Assembly: GCA_963761985.1 (NCBI GenBank)
Contig: CAVXIT010000003.1
Span: 248,001-312,000, forward strand
Direction of reading: 5' to 3'
DNA length: 64,000 nucleotides
Origin: JACCTH01 sp963761985
Lineage (GTDB): Bacteria; Actinomycetota; Acidimicrobiia; Spongiisociales; ZC4RG35
The notes under the pieces are model-generated. The model saw only the letters and a program-made list of their open reading frames with translations, did no database searches and was not told where the DNA came from. This document shows positions 1-8,920 of the stretch, piece after piece (positions within the stretch are counted from its first letter, which is position 1; each line of letters starts with the position of its first letter). Made by a program: the position numbers and the translations under genes.

Positions 1-1
1 C

Positions 2-1327
2 AAGGCTGCGATCACCTCCAGTGGTCACAAGTTCCCGAGCCGCAACATCACTGTCAATCTCTCGCCGGCCGATCTGCCGAAAGCCGGAGCTGACTACGAC
101 CTCCCCATAGCGCTTGGCGTCCTCGCGGCGGCGAGGGCGATTCCACCTTTCACTCGTGTGATAGTGGCGGGCGAGCTTGCCCTCGACGGCACCGTGCGAC
201 GCAGTCGCTGGGCAATCGGAGCCGGATTGCTCGCGGCCAAGCGCGGCTGGCCCTGCCTGGTGGCCAAAGCCGACGCGCCCAATGCCGCCCGCGTCCCGGG
301 TGCCCGGGTGTTTGGCATCTCGAGCCTGGCGGAGGCGGTCGCGTTCGCAACCAGCCCTCCCGAGCCGACATCGCCCGCGCCCCGGGAAGCGCCGGGGGAC
401 GACGGAATCGACATGGCAGAGGTGCGGGGCCAGCCATTTGCGCGACGCGCGCTCGAGATCGCGGCGGCGGGCGGTCATCACGTCCTGATGGTGGGCTCGC
501 CGGGTTGTGGGAAGACGATGCTGGCCAAGCGATTTCCCGCCTTGCTTCCCCTGCTGACCGATCAGGAAGCAGTCGAAGTCGCCTGCCTGTGGGCGGCCGC
601 GGACCGACCGCGCCGGTTTTCTTCCCAACCTCCTTTCCGCTCTCCACATCACTCGGCCTCGATGGCCGCGATCCTCGGAGGGGGTAGCCCGCACCCGACC
701 CCGGGCGAGGTCTCGTTAGCTCATCACGGAGTTCTATTCCTGGATGAGCTAGGGGAGTTTCCTCCGCACCTGCTCAACGCCTTGCGCCAGCCCCTGGAGG
801 ATGGAAAGGTCACCATTGCCCGGCGGGGTTCGAGCCTGACGTTTCCAGCGAGGTCGCAGGTAATTGCCGCTTCCAATCCATGTCCGTGCGGATTCAGCGG
901 CGATCGGGTGGTCTCGTGTAAATGCTCGGCGGCGGAGATCGCCCGATACCGGAAACGATTGGCTGAACCATTTCTCGATCGTTTCGATTTGCGTCTGGCG
1001 ATGACCGCGCCCGAACCCGAAGCGCTTTTGGGTCCACCGGGAGAAAGCTCGACGGGGATCAGGCAACGGGTTGAAGGTGCCCGACGGCGGCAGCTAGATC
1101 GGGCCAATTGCACCAACTCCCAGCTGGGACGGGCGGCCCTCGACTCCCTCGTCTACACCGATGACGCACTCGACTTGATCAGGGTTGCTTTGCGCAAGGG
1201 CTTTCTGACCGGCCGCGGCGCTGACCGGGTTCGGCGGGTCGCGCGCACCATTGCAGACATGGAAGCTGGCGAAGTAGTCGCCGAGCCGCAGGTCGCTGAG
1301 GCAATTGCCTACCGGGGGAGCTTTTGA
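2..1327 (+). CDS. comM: ComM/YifB-family Mg-chelatase-like AAA+ ATPase (5' partial)
   Basis: The frame is open from base 2, so the start lies outside the window and roughly 60 residues are missing. The visible 441 residues carry the end of the N-terminal Lon-protease-like fold, a Walker A (GSPGCGKT, about nt 494-517), a Walker B (VLFLDELGEF, about nt 727-756), a Cys-rich loop (NPCPCG) and the C-terminal Mg-chelatase domain. ComM proteins are hexameric helicases that promote branch migration during natural transformation in Gram-negatives; the role in actinobacteria is not settled. The TGA overlaps the TTG start of dprA, so the two are translationally coupled. Family assignment is firm, function inferred. 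Confidence 0.93.
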   Translation, partial: KAAITSSGHKFPSRNITVNLSPADLPKAGADYDLPIALGVLAAARAIPPFTRVIVAGELALDGTVRRSRWAIGAGLLAAKRGWPCLVAKADAPNAARVPGARVFGISSLAEAVAFATSPPEPTSPAPREAPGDDGIDMAEVRGQPFARRALEIAAAGGHHVLMVGSPGCGKTMLAKRFPALLPLLTDQEAVEVACLWAAADRPRRFSSQPPFRSPHHSASMAAILGGGSPHPTPGEVSLAHHGVLFLDELGEFPPHLLNALRQPLEDGKVTIARRGSSLTFPARSQVIAASNPCPCGFSGDRVVSCKCSAAEIARYRKRLAEPFLDRFDLRLAMTAPEPEALLGPPGESSTGIRQRVEGARRRQLDRANCTNSQLGRAALDSLVYTDDALDLIRVALRKGFLTGRGADRVRRVARTIADMEAGEVVAEPQVAEAIAYRGSF

Positions 1328-2082
1328 AACAGGAGACCTTGCCCGTTTACGCGGCCGGCCCGCCGGACTTGCCGACTCGACTGTGGGTCGAAGGGACGCT
1401 CCCTCCCACACCCGGTGTGGCCATCGTGGGCAGTCGCCGCTCGACTTCCTATGGAGATCGAATCGCACGCTCGTTCGCAGCAGCGGTTGTCCAGTGCGGC
1501 TGGCCGGTGATATCCGGACTCGCCCGAGGGATTGACGGGGTAGCGCATCGCGCCTGCCTCGACGCCAGCGGCACGGGGTGGGCAGTGCTTGGCTCCGGGC
1601 TCGACACGGTGTATCCCAAACAGCACGAGGCCCTCGCCCGGAATTTGGTCGAGACCGGTGGCGGCCTACTGAGCGAGTATCCACCCGGTACTCCTCCGGC
1701 TCCCTTCAGATTTCCGGCCCGCAATCGGATCATCGCCGCCTTGTCGGCTGTGACCGTCGTTGTCGAGGCGGCCGTCGATGGAGGAGCATTGATCACGGCC
1801 CGGCTCGCCCTCGAGATGGGAAGAGAGGTCCTGGTGGTGCCCGGCGATATCGATCGTTTGGTTTCCCAGGGCTGCAATCTCTTGATTCGGGACGGGGCTC
1901 ACCCGGTCCTGGGGGCAGCGGACCTTATCGAGTTGCTGAGCTTTGTCATGGGCCCGCCTCCAAAACTCCCAGACGTGCGCCTCGACGTAAGTGACAAGTC
2001 GATCGAAGCCGTGCTGGCCGGCAGCCAGGCGCCAGTGGGGGACACTCTGGCGGGCCTGATCCGCAATCAATTGCTCGACTAG
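1324..2082 (+). CDS. dprA: DNA-processing protein DprA, short form
   Basis: A Rossmann-like DprA/Smf core of 252 residues with the motifs IVGSRRSTSYG, SGLARGIDG, LGSGLDTVYP and RNRIIAALS. DprA protects incoming single-stranded DNA and loads RecA during transformation. The TTG start at 1324 shares four bases with the comM stop. The protein is shorter than most DprA (about 290-370 residues): the N-terminal SAM-like part is nearly absent, and the C-terminal tail is brief rather than a full winged helix. No other frame restores these parts, so this looks like a genuinely compact form. Confidence 0.9.
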   Translation: MKQETLPVYAAGPPDLPTRLWVEGTLPPTPGVAIVGSRRSTSYGDRIARSFAAAVVQCGWPVISGLARGIDGVAHRACLDASGTGWAVLGSGLDTVYPKQHEALARNLVETGGGLLSEYPPGTPPAPFRFPARNRIIAALSAVTVVVEAAVDGGALITARLALEMGREVLVVPGDIDRLVSQGCNLLIRDGAHPVLGAADLIELLSFVMGPPPKLPDVRLDVSDKSIEAVLAGSQAPVGDTLAGLIRNQLLD

Positions 2083-2134
2083 GCAATTGCGCGAATAGTC
2101 AGGACTCCCTCGCCAACCGCCTTAGCCTTGATGG

Positions 2135-3004
2135 GTGACCGCGGGAGAAACAGAACTCGCTGAATATCTCGATCGCCTCGTCACCCAGCGTCGGCTGAGT
2201 GCACACACGGTGGCCGCCTACCGGCGGGACCTTGCTCAATTTCTGGAGTTCTGCGTTGGGAAGGGAATTGAGCGGTTGACCGAGCTCGATCGGAACGGGA
2301 TCCGCCGCTACCTCGCCTACCTGCAGCGAAAGGGTCTCAGCAAGCGTTCCGTCGCCCGCAAGTCCTCGGCGGTTCGAGGGTTTCTTGGCGATCTCGCCAA
2401 ACGTGGTCAGCTACCCGCCAATCCTGCCAGCCAGCTCGCTCGCCCGCGCCTGCCCGAGCGTCTTCCCCGGGCTCTCCCCAGTCGCCAGCTCGGCTCGCTT
2501 CTTGACGAACTGCCAGCGAGCACGCCGGTCGAATTGCGGGATCGAGCGATCCTCGAAGTCCTTTACGGAACCGGGCTGCGGGTGTCCGAGCTCGCCCAGC
2601 TCCGAGTCGACGACCTCAAAGGCGACTTTGTCACCGTAACCGGCAAGGGCGGCAAGGTCCGGGCGGTTCCGATTGGCAAACCGGCGCGTCGGGCCGTAGT
2701 GGCCTACCTCGAAAATGGCCGGGGAAGGCTGGCCAAAACTCTGGCTGCGGAGGCCCTGTGGGTGGGGAGCCGAGGGGGCAGCCTCGACGAACGCGGTATC
2801 CGGCGCGTGGTCCGCAATCGGGCCGCGACCTTTCCCCACGCCCTTCGTCACTCCTTCGCCACCCACTTGCTCGAAGGGGGAGCAGATCTCCGTTCGGTGC
2901 AGGAGCTTTTGGGGCACCGCGACCTGGCGACAACCCAGATTTACACTGCCATCTCCCGCCAACACCTGCAAAGAACCTATGACCTCAGCCATCCAAGGGC
3001 ATGA
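2135..3004 (+). CDS. xerC: Tyrosine recombinase XerC/XerD type
   Basis: 289 residues, the usual Xer length, starting at a GTG. It has an N-terminal SAM-like core-binding domain (about residues 5-90) and a C-terminal catalytic domain. Catalytic residues are visible: R149 (GTGLRVSEL), K171 (TGKGGKV), H235/R238 (HALRHS), H261 (LLGHRD) and nucleophile Y270. Xer recombinases resolve chromosome dimers at dif near the terminus. No dif-like site was seen here. Its 3' end overlaps the sigma-factor start by 26 bases, and the dprA-xerC-whiG order matches that known in Streptomyces. Confidence 0.9.
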   Translation: MTAGETELAEYLDRLVTQRRLSAHTVAAYRRDLAQFLEFCVGKGIERLTELDRNGIRRYLAYLQRKGLSKRSVARKSSAVRGFLGDLAKRGQLPANPASQLARPRLPERLPRALPSRQLGSLLDELPASTPVELRDRAILEVLYGTGLRVSELAQLRVDDLKGDFVTVTGKGGKVRAVPIGKPARRAVVAYLENGRGRLAKTLAAEALWVGSRGGSLDERGIRRVVRNRAATFPHALRHSFATHLLEGGADLRSVQELLGHRDLATTQIYTAISRQHLQRTYDLSHPRA

Positions 3005-3749
3005 CGACGCCGCCTCGGCCGTAGCTTCGCTGTGGCAGCGGCTTAAAGAAGACCTCGATGGCCAGGCGCGAGAAGCCCTCATCTTGCAGTACTCGCCGCT
3101 GGTCAAGTTCGTGGCCGGGAGAGTTGGAGCTGGCCTTCCCCGCAACGTTGATCAGGCCGATCTCGTCTCTTACGGGGTCTTTGGACTGATCGATGCCATC
3201 GACAAGTTCGAGCCAGAGCGGGGCTTCAAGTTCGAGACCTACGCGATCAACCGGATCAAGGGCTCCATCCTCGACGGACTCCGCTCGCTCGACTGGGTCC
3301 CGCGTTCGGTGCGCTCACGGGCGCGCGAGGTGGAGCGGTCGATGTCAGAGCTCGAGCACCGTTTGCAGCGAACTCCTTCGGACGACGAGCTCGCCCGCCA
3401 CATGGATCAGGACATCGAGGCCGTGCGGGGGACGCTGGCAGAGATGTCAAACCTCGGATTGGTCGCTCTCGACGAGCTCATCGGGCCGGACGCCGGCTCC
3501 TCGTTGGGCGACTTCATCCCCGATCAAGCCGGGATCGGGCCCGAAGCGGCATTTCAGGCCGAAGAGACCAGGCACATTTTGGGCGACGCGATCAACCGGC
3601 TGCCTGATCGTGAACGCCTCGTGATAACGCTCTACTACTTCGAAGGTCTGACCCTGGCCGAGATCGGAGACGTCCTCGGGGTAACTGAGTCGCGGGTTTG
3701 TCAGATCCACGCCAAGAGCGTTCTGTCTTTGCGGAACCGGATGTCCTGA
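2979..3749 (+). CDS. whiG: RNA polymerase sigma factor, FliA/WhiG (sigma-28) family
   Basis: 256 residues from ATG 2979, which lies inside the xerC 3' end. An upstream in-frame ATG at 2715 would add residues read from xerC out of frame and is rejected. Regions 1.2/2 (LVKFVAGRVGAGLPRNVDQADLV, split by alignment; FETYAINRIKG), 3 and 4 (LPDRERLVITLYYFEGLTLAEIG, LGVTESRVCQIH) are all recognisable. In Streptomyces WhiG controls sporulation genes; FliA controls flagella elsewhere. Position just before rpsB-tsf matches whiG synteny. No anti-sigma gene is adjacent, so the regulon here is unknown. Confidence 0.88.
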   Translation: MTSAIQGHDDAASAVASLWQRLKEDLDGQAREALILQYSPLVKFVAGRVGAGLPRNVDQADLVSYGVFGLIDAIDKFEPERGFKFETYAINRIKGSILDGLRSLDWVPRSVRSRAREVERSMSELEHRLQRTPSDDELARHMDQDIEAVRGTLAEMSNLGLVALDELIGPDAGSSLGDFIPDQAGIGPEAAFQAEETRHILGDAINRLPDRERLVITLYYFEGLTLAEIGDVLGVTESRVCQIHAKSVLSLRNRMS

Positions 3750-3753
3750 CCAC

Positions 3754-3759
3754 TACAAT
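3754..3759 (+). promoter_or_regulatory. Candidate -10 element (TACAAT) ahead of rpsB
   Basis: TACAAT lies just after the whiG stop and 160 bases before rpsB. No convincing -35 is seen at the usual spacing, so this is only a suggestion for a promoter serving rpsB-tsf. Confidence 0.25.
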
Positions 3760-3851
3760 CGGTCATAACGACACACGTCGGCAATTCCTCCTGGTCGGTC
3801 CTCCGCCCCAATCATTCGTTGCTTGGACGCTGGGCCGGGTGAGGAAGCCCG

Positions 3852-3878
3852 GAGATTTCTCAGGCGAGATTTCTCAGG
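3852..3878 (+). repeat. Tandem repeat in rpsB leader
   Basis: The 13-base unit GAGATTTCTCAGG occurs twice, separated by one base (3852-3864 and 3866-3878). Each unit contains the mini-palindrome GAGA-TT-TCTC. It lies about 45 bases before the rpsB start, upstream of the AAGGAG ribosome binding site at about 3910. It may be a slippage duplication or part of an S2 autoregulatory leader; the sequence alone cannot decide. Confidence 0.7.
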
Positions 3879-3920
3879 ATTAGGGCCGGCGGAGGAATAA
3901 CCAGAAAGTAAGGAGAGATC

Positions 3921-4646
3921 GTGGCTGCAGTCACTATCAAGCAGCTGCTCGAAGCCGGTGTGCATTTCGGGCATCAGACCAGACGGTGGAATCCCAAGAT
4001 GAAGCCGTATATCTACGGCGAACGCAACGGGATCCACATCATCGATCTTCGCCAGACCCTTACACAGGTGGAGGCGGCGGTGGAGTATCTGAAAGAGCTC
4101 ACCTCGCAGGGCGGGACCGTCCTTTTCGTGGGAACGAAGAAGCAGGCCCAAGCCCCGATCGCCGAGGCCGCCAACTCAGCGGGCATGCCCTATGTCAACT
4201 TCCGCTGGCTCGGCGGCATGCTCACCAACTTCACCACTATTCAAAAGCGGATCTTCTATATGAAGGAGCTCGAGCGCATGGAGGCCTCGACCGACATCGC
4301 CGCGCTGTCCAAGCGAGAGCGGCTCTCCATCAGGCGGGAGCTAACCAAACTGCAACAGACACTTGGCGGAGTCCGCGAGATGACCAAGGCCCCCGACGCC
4401 ATTTTCATTGTCGACGTGAACACCGAGCACACGGCCGTGAAGGAAGCGACCCGCCTCGGAATCACAACGTTGGCCCTGGTCGATTCGAACTGCGATCCCG
4501 ACAACATCGACTATGTCATTGCCGGCAACGACGACGCGATTCGAGCCGCCGCGGTAGTGGCCGGTGCCCTCGCCGAGGCCTGTCGTGCGGGCAAGGGTGC
4601 TGATACGAAGGAGTCCGACTTCACAAGCGAGGACGTCGATGCCTGA
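3921..4646 (+). CDS. rpsB: 30S ribosomal protein S2
   Basis: 241 residues from a GTG with a good AAGGAG ribosome binding site. The conserved opening (TIKQLLEAGVHFGHQTRRWNP is the S2 signature; GAHFGH-type helix) and LGGMLTNF, FIVDVNTEHTAVKEA and ALVDSNCDPD segments identify S2. It sits on the small subunit neck and is needed for S1 binding and initiation in many bacteria. It overlaps tsf by eight bases. The 171-base leader holds a tandem repeat. Confidence 0.97.
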   Translation: MAAVTIKQLLEAGVHFGHQTRRWNPKMKPYIYGERNGIHIIDLRQTLTQVEAAVEYLKELTSQGGTVLFVGTKKQAQAPIAEAANSAGMPYVNFRWLGGMLTNFTTIQKRIFYMKELERMEASTDIAALSKRERLSIRRELTKLQQTLGGVREMTKAPDAIFIVDVNTEHTAVKEATRLGITTLALVDSNCDPDNIDYVIAGNDDAIRAAAVVAGALAEACRAGKGADTKESDFTSEDVDA

Positions 4647-5253
4647 GATCACGGCGAAGGACGTGCAAAAGCTGCGCCAGATCGCCGGGGTCGGGATGAT
4701 GGATGCCAAAAAGGCATTGGTCGAGACCGATGGAGACATGGACAAGGCTGCCGACATCTTGCGGGTGCGCGGTCTGGCCAAAGTGGCCAAGCGGGCGGGC
4801 GAGCGCGAGGCGCACGAGGGTTCGATCGGCACATACGTCCACCATCAAGCAGAGCGCCCTGTGATCGGCGTCCTGGTCGATCTCGCCTCGGAAACCGATT
4901 TCGTTGCCAAGAACCCCGAATTCCGTCAGGTAGCGGACGACATCGCCTTGCACATTGCATGGGGCCGCCCCCGCTGGATCCGCCGCGATGATGTCGACCC
5001 CGTCGAACTGGGATCGGAGAAGGACTTCTTCGCCGCTCAGGCACACGAAGAAGGAAAGCCCGAGAACATCATCCCCAAGATCGTCGAAGGGAAAGTCAGG
5101 GCTTTTTACGAGGAGCACGTCCTGTACGAGCAGAAATTCGCCAATGCCGAGAAGTTCGAGGGCACTGTCGAGGCCTATGTGAACCAATTGGCGGCCAAGA
5201 TGGGGGAGAACATCTCGGTGCGTCGAATGGCCAGACTGGAGATCGGAGACTGA
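4639..5253 (+). CDS. tsf: Translation elongation factor Ts
   Basis: 204 residues from ATG 4639, which starts inside the rpsB 3' end (TGA at 4644-4646). EF-Ts exchanges GDP for GTP on EF-Tu. The UBA-like N-terminus (VQKLRQIAGVGMMDAKKAL) and the core motif SETDFVAKN are present. The length matches the short, single-core form found outside proteobacteria. The stop overlaps the pyrH start (TGATG). An in-frame upstream ATG at 4564 would lie within rpsB and is less likely. Confidence 0.96.
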   Translation: MPEITAKDVQKLRQIAGVGMMDAKKALVETDGDMDKAADILRVRGLAKVAKRAGEREAHEGSIGTYVHHQAERPVIGVLVDLASETDFVAKNPEFRQVADDIALHIAWGRPRWIRRDDVDPVELGSEKDFFAAQAHEEGKPENIIPKIVEGKVRAFYEEHVLYEQKFANAEKFEGTVEAYVNQLAAKMGENISVRRMARLEIGD

Positions 5254-5960
5254 TGGGGAGAAGGGTCCTGCTGAAGCTCTCAGGTGAGGTCTTCGCCGAT
5301 CCCGCCATCGGTTATGGCATCGACCCGACCACTGTTGCTCGCGTCGCTCAGGAAGTGGCGGAGGCGACGATCATGGGACACGAAGTCGCGATCGTGGTTG
5401 GAGGCGGGAACATCTTTCGCGGCGTCTCCCAACAAGCTCGGGGCATGGATCCAGCCAACGCTGACTACATGGGAATGCTGGCCACAGTCATCAATGCTCT
5501 GGCCCTGCGCGACGCGCTGGAACACAACGGCGTCGAGGCTCGCGTTCTCAGCGCCATCGCCATGCAGCAGCTGGCGGAGCCCTACATCCGGTTGCGGGCG
5601 ATGCGCCATCTCGAGAAAGGTCGCGTCGTCGTATTCGCAGCCGGCACCGGCAACCCCTTCTTCACGACGGATACGGCGGCGGCCCTGCGAGCCGTCGAGA
5701 TGGGGGCCGAAGCGCTGCTCAAAGCGAGCAAGGTCGACGGCATCTACACGGCCGATCCGCGGACGAATCCTGATGCGATCAAACACTCGGAATTGACCTA
5801 TATGGAGTTTCTCACCGGGGGGCTCCAGGTCATGGATGCAACGGCGATCACGATGTGCCGCGAGCACGACATACCAATCGTGGTCTTCGACATGACCGAG
5901 GCGGGAAACATTGTCCTCGCCATCTCGGGTGAAGAACCGATCGGCACGGTCGTTCACTAA
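5253..5960 (+). CDS. pyrH: UMP kinase
   Basis: 235 residues of an amino-acid-kinase-fold UMP kinase that phosphorylates UMP to UDP with ATP in pyrimidine nucleotide synthesis. Motifs: LLKLSGEVF at the N-terminus, VVGGGNIFRG, GNPFFTTDTAAALRA and SKVDGIYTADPR. The start overlaps the tsf stop by one base. The order rpsB-tsf-pyrH-frr is widely conserved. Confidence 0.97.
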   Translation: MGRRVLLKLSGEVFADPAIGYGIDPTTVARVAQEVAEATIMGHEVAIVVGGGNIFRGVSQQARGMDPANADYMGMLATVINALALRDALEHNGVEARVLSAIAMQQLAEPYIRLRAMRHLEKGRVVVFAAGTGNPFFTTDTAAALRAVEMGAEALLKASKVDGIYTADPRTNPDAIKHSELTYMEFLTGGLQVMDATAITMCREHDIPIVVFDMTEAGNIVLAISGEEPIGTVVH

Positions 5961-5969
5961 GGAGTCGAG

Positions 5970-6521
5970 ATGATCACAGAGGTTTTGGACGAGGCGCGAA
6001 GAAAGATGGAACAAGCGGCCGAGCACGTCGGCTCTGAGTTCGCCACCGTCCGCACCGGGCGGGCCAACCCTCAAATTCTCCACCGCATCAGCATCGACTA
6101 CTACGGCACCACCACTCCCTTGCAACAACTGGCGTCGTTCTCGGTCCCCGAACCGCGTCTCCTGGTTGTTCAGCCCTTTGATAAGTCATCTCTGCCGGCG
6201 ATCGAGAAGGCCATCCGGGCTTCGGACCTCGGTCTCAATCCCAGCAACGACGGCAACCTGATCCGACTGGCTTTTCCGCCCCCGACCGAGGAGCGCCGAA
6301 AGGAACTGACGAAGGTGGTTCGTCACATGGCGGAAGAAGGACGCGTGGCCGTCCGAAACGTCCGCCGGCACAGCAAAGATGACATCGAGGTGCTGAAGCA
6401 CGAAGTTTCCGACGACGAGATCAGGCGCGGTGAGAAGGAGCTACAAGATCTCACCGACAAGTTCATCCACAAGATCGATGAGCTGCTCACTGGTAAAGAG
6501 CACGAGCTGGCCGAGGTCTGA
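5970..6521 (+). CDS. frr: Ribosome recycling factor
   Basis: 183 residues, typical of RRF, which with EF-G splits post-termination ribosomes. The three-helix-bundle signature segments are present: FATVRTGRANPQIL, YYGTTTPLQQLASFSVPEPR, and the C-terminal helix RGEKELQDLTDKF. It follows pyrH by nine bases with a GGAG ribosome binding site, and its stop is directly followed by the GTG of cdsA. Confidence 0.97.
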   Translation: MITEVLDEARRKMEQAAEHVGSEFATVRTGRANPQILHRISIDYYGTTTPLQQLASFSVPEPRLLVVQPFDKSSLPAIEKAIRASDLGLNPSNDGNLIRLAFPPPTEERRKELTKVVRHMAEEGRVAVRNVRRHSKDDIEVLKHEVSDDEIRRGEKELQDLTDKFIHKIDELLTGKEHELAEV

Positions 6522-7764
6522 GTGACGTCCCCGATGGACCCCCCAACAGCCGATCCGCCAAATAATGGGCTTGGTGAAACCGAATCTGACTCGACCGAAT
6601 CGGAGAAAACCACCAAGGCCAGGGAGTTCTCGCGTCCGTGGGAAGAGCCGCTCGACATCGTCGAGGACGAAGCCGGAGCCCCAATCAAATTCAACTCAGG
6701 CAGTTCAATCAGGCATTCGAGAGAGCATCGGAGATCTACTGCCCGGCGACGAGGACATTCCGCTCTCCGAGCAGCTCTATCTCGCGGCTACCACGGCCGA
6801 ATACCGCGACCTCGCCGAAGAGATCTCTCGCAGCGGAAAGGAATCAACGCCTGGCCCCGTCGCTGCGTCCATGGCCGGGATCGGCACGGGACTGATCGAC
6901 TTCGGCGATGTCACCGGCCAGACCGGACCGAGTGAGGAGGACCTCGAACACATAGAGCAAGCCGCCGCCAGCGACCTGACTTTGCGGATCATCTCGGCCG
7001 TTGTGCTGGTAGGAGTTTTCGGTCTCACCCTTTTTCTGCGGGGAGGACCGTTCACCGCCTTCATCGGCTTCTTGATGGTCGTCGCTCTCGCCGAGTTTTA
7101 TACGACTTTGCGCCGCCAGGGCTTCGTGCCGATTGCCCTCTTTGGTCTTATTGGTGTGATCGGCGTAGCGATCGCCGCTCACTTCGGGGGGCCGGGGCCA
7201 ATGCTGGTCACGATCGTCGTAGCTGCCCTGGCGGTGGTCGCCTTCTACACGATCGTGCCTCGTCGGCGACCGCTCGACAACGCCGCGCTCACCATCTTTG
7301 GGGCAGCGTGGGTGTCGCTGCTCGGCTTTGCGGCGATCATCGGGCGCGCGCCCAATGCGATTCCCTTGATCCTCTTCCTTGTGTTGGTCGTCGCCATCTT
7401 CGACATGGGCAGCTACTTCGCCGGGAGAGCTATCGGGCGGCACCCTTTCGCGCCCGAACTGTCGCCCAAAAAGACCTGGGAGGGCTATATCGGCGGCGTG
7501 GTCCTGGCCACGGCGGCCGCCTCCTTCATGTCCACTGTCGACTACTTTCCCGTCTCGCTCAGCCAGGCCATGGTCCTCACGCTGCTCGTCGTGGTGCTAT
7601 CGCCAGTTGGCGATGCTGCGGAGTCGTTGGTAAAGCGAAGCCTCGGCGTCAAAGACATGGGTGCGGTCATGCCCGGGCATGGCGGTTTGCTCGACCGACT
7701 CGATGGCCTGCTCTTTGTGGTACCGGCCGCTTACGTCTTCTTTCGCTCCGCCGGCCTCATCTGA
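6522..7764 (+). CDS. cdsA: Phosphatidate cytidylyltransferase, with apparent frameshift near 6690-6715
   Basis: CdsA makes CDP-diacylglycerol from phosphatidate and CTP, the branch point of phospholipid synthesis. The C-terminal signature is present (LSPKKTWEGYIGG, then SPVGDAAESLVKRSLGVKDMG, GHGGLLDRLDG), preceded by about seven hydrophobic segments. The GTG at 6522, directly after frr, opens an acidic Pro-rich cytoplasmic leader of about 60 residues. The membrane domain is one frame over, and the leader continues there from about GIRESIGDLL. Removing one base (for example one A of AA at 6707-6708) joins the two. A shorter ORF from ATG 6565 would begin with out-of-frame basic residues and is unlikely to be the true start. 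Confidence 0.88.
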
Positions 7765-7768
7765 CGGA

Positions 7769-8908
7769 GTGAAATCCCTCGCGGTGCTCGGAGTGACCGG
7801 CTCGATCGGTCGCCAGACCCTGGAGGTTGCCGATCACCTACGAATCCCTGTCGTGGCGATCGGGGCACGCACGCCGAGCGAGGACCTGCTCGAGATTGCC
7901 CGCAGATATCCGGAGGCTCGCGTCGCAGTGGCAACCGAGGATCACGAAAGCGCGGCGTTTGTCGAAGCCGTCGGCAAAAGGCGCGTCGAGTTCGGTCCTG
8001 CCGCATTGACCGCGATGGCGGCCGAGAAGGGCCAGGTGGTCATGAACGGCATCGTTGGTGTGGCCGGTTTGCCGGTGACGCTGGCCGCGGCCCATGCGGG
8101 AAACCGGGTCGCCCTGGCCAACAAGGAATCGATGGTCGCGGCCGGCGCACTCGTCAACGAAGCTCTAGCGCGCGGCGGAGGCGAGCTCATCCCTGTCGAC
8201 TCCGAGCACTCGGCCATCTTTCAGTGCCTGGTGGGTGAAGAAGCTCCGTCCAGGATCGTGCTCACTGCTTCCGGCGGACCGTTTCGTGGCAAGAACCGCG
8301 CCCAGCTTGCAAAGGTGACCCCTGCCGAGGCTCTGGCTCATCCCACATGGAACATGGGGAAACGAATAACCGTCGATTCGGCGACGCTCGCCAACAAAGC
8401 GCTCGAGGTCCTTGAGGCTGTTGCTCTGTTTGGCGTGGCACTCGATCAGATAGAGGTGGTGATCCATCCGGAGAGCATCGTGCACTCGATGGTCGTCTTC
8501 CCGGACGGTTCGATCAAAGCTCAGCTCGGTCCGCCCGATATGCGGCTTCCGATTGCCTATGCCCTCACCTTTCCCGCCCGCGGCCAGGAGATCATCCCGG
8601 CATACGACTTTTCGGGGGTGACGATTCATTTCGAAGAGCCCGACCTCGAGACCTTCCCGGCCTTGGGGCTGGGTTATGCCGCCGGCCGGGCCGGGGGAAC
8701 GGCTCCGGCTGTTTTCAACGCGGCGGACGAGGTCGCCGTGGCAGCATTTCTGGACGGCCACCTTGGCTTTCTGGAAATTGCCGCTGTGATCGAGCGGACC
8801 CTGGAGGGTGCCGAACAGCGAACGATCGAGTCGCTAGACGACGTGCTGGCCGCTGATTCCGAGGGCCGGCAGTTGGCCCTTAGCTGCATTCACAACGACC
8901 TCCGGTAG
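7769..8908 (+). CDS. dxr: 1-deoxy-D-xylulose 5-phosphate reductoisomerase
   Basis: 379 residues from a GTG four bases after the cdsA stop. Dxr converts DXP to MEP with NADPH, the second step of the MEP isoprenoid pathway. Motifs: NADPH-binding VLGVTGSIGRQTLEV, ALANKESMVAAG, metal/substrate site PVDSEHSAIFQ, TASGGPFRG, THPTWNMG-type (AHPTWNMGKRITVDSATL) and HPESIVHSMV. ispG of the same pathway lies two genes downstream. Confidence 0.96.
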   Translation: MKSLAVLGVTGSIGRQTLEVADHLRIPVVAIGARTPSEDLLEIARRYPEARVAVATEDHESAAFVEAVGKRRVEFGPAALTAMAAEKGQVVMNGIVGVAGLPVTLAAAHAGNRVALANKESMVAAGALVNEALARGGGELIPVDSEHSAIFQCLVGEEAPSRIVLTASGGPFRGKNRAQLAKVTPAEALAHPTWNMGKRITVDSATLANKALEVLEAVALFGVALDQIEVVIHPESIVHSMVVFPDGSIKAQLGPPDMRLPIAYALTFPARGQEIIPAYDFSGVTIHFEEPDLETFPALGLGYAAGRAGGTAPAVFNAADEVAVAAFLDGHLGFLEIAAVIERTLEGAEQRTIESLDDVLAADSEGRQLALSCIHNDLR

Positions 8909-8920
8909 CCTGAAAGCACT

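Noticed and set aside
1094..1684. Long minus-strand open frames across comM/dprA and many other genes
   Set aside because: They have shadow-type composition (Arg/Pro/Ser-rich), no family motifs, and lie opposite well-supported genes; high GC makes such frames common.
2715..2978. Upstream in-frame extension of the sigma factor
   Set aside because: It would overlap xerC for 264 more bases with no sigma-like sequence; ATG 2979 gives the family length.
2135..3004. XerC as a phage or integron integrase
   Set aside because: Length, motifs and position between dprA and whiG fit the housekeeping Xer protein; no attachment sites seen.
7661..7768. Earlier start for dxr
   Set aside because: It would read through the cdsA 3' end out of frame; GTG 7769 gives the conserved N-terminus.
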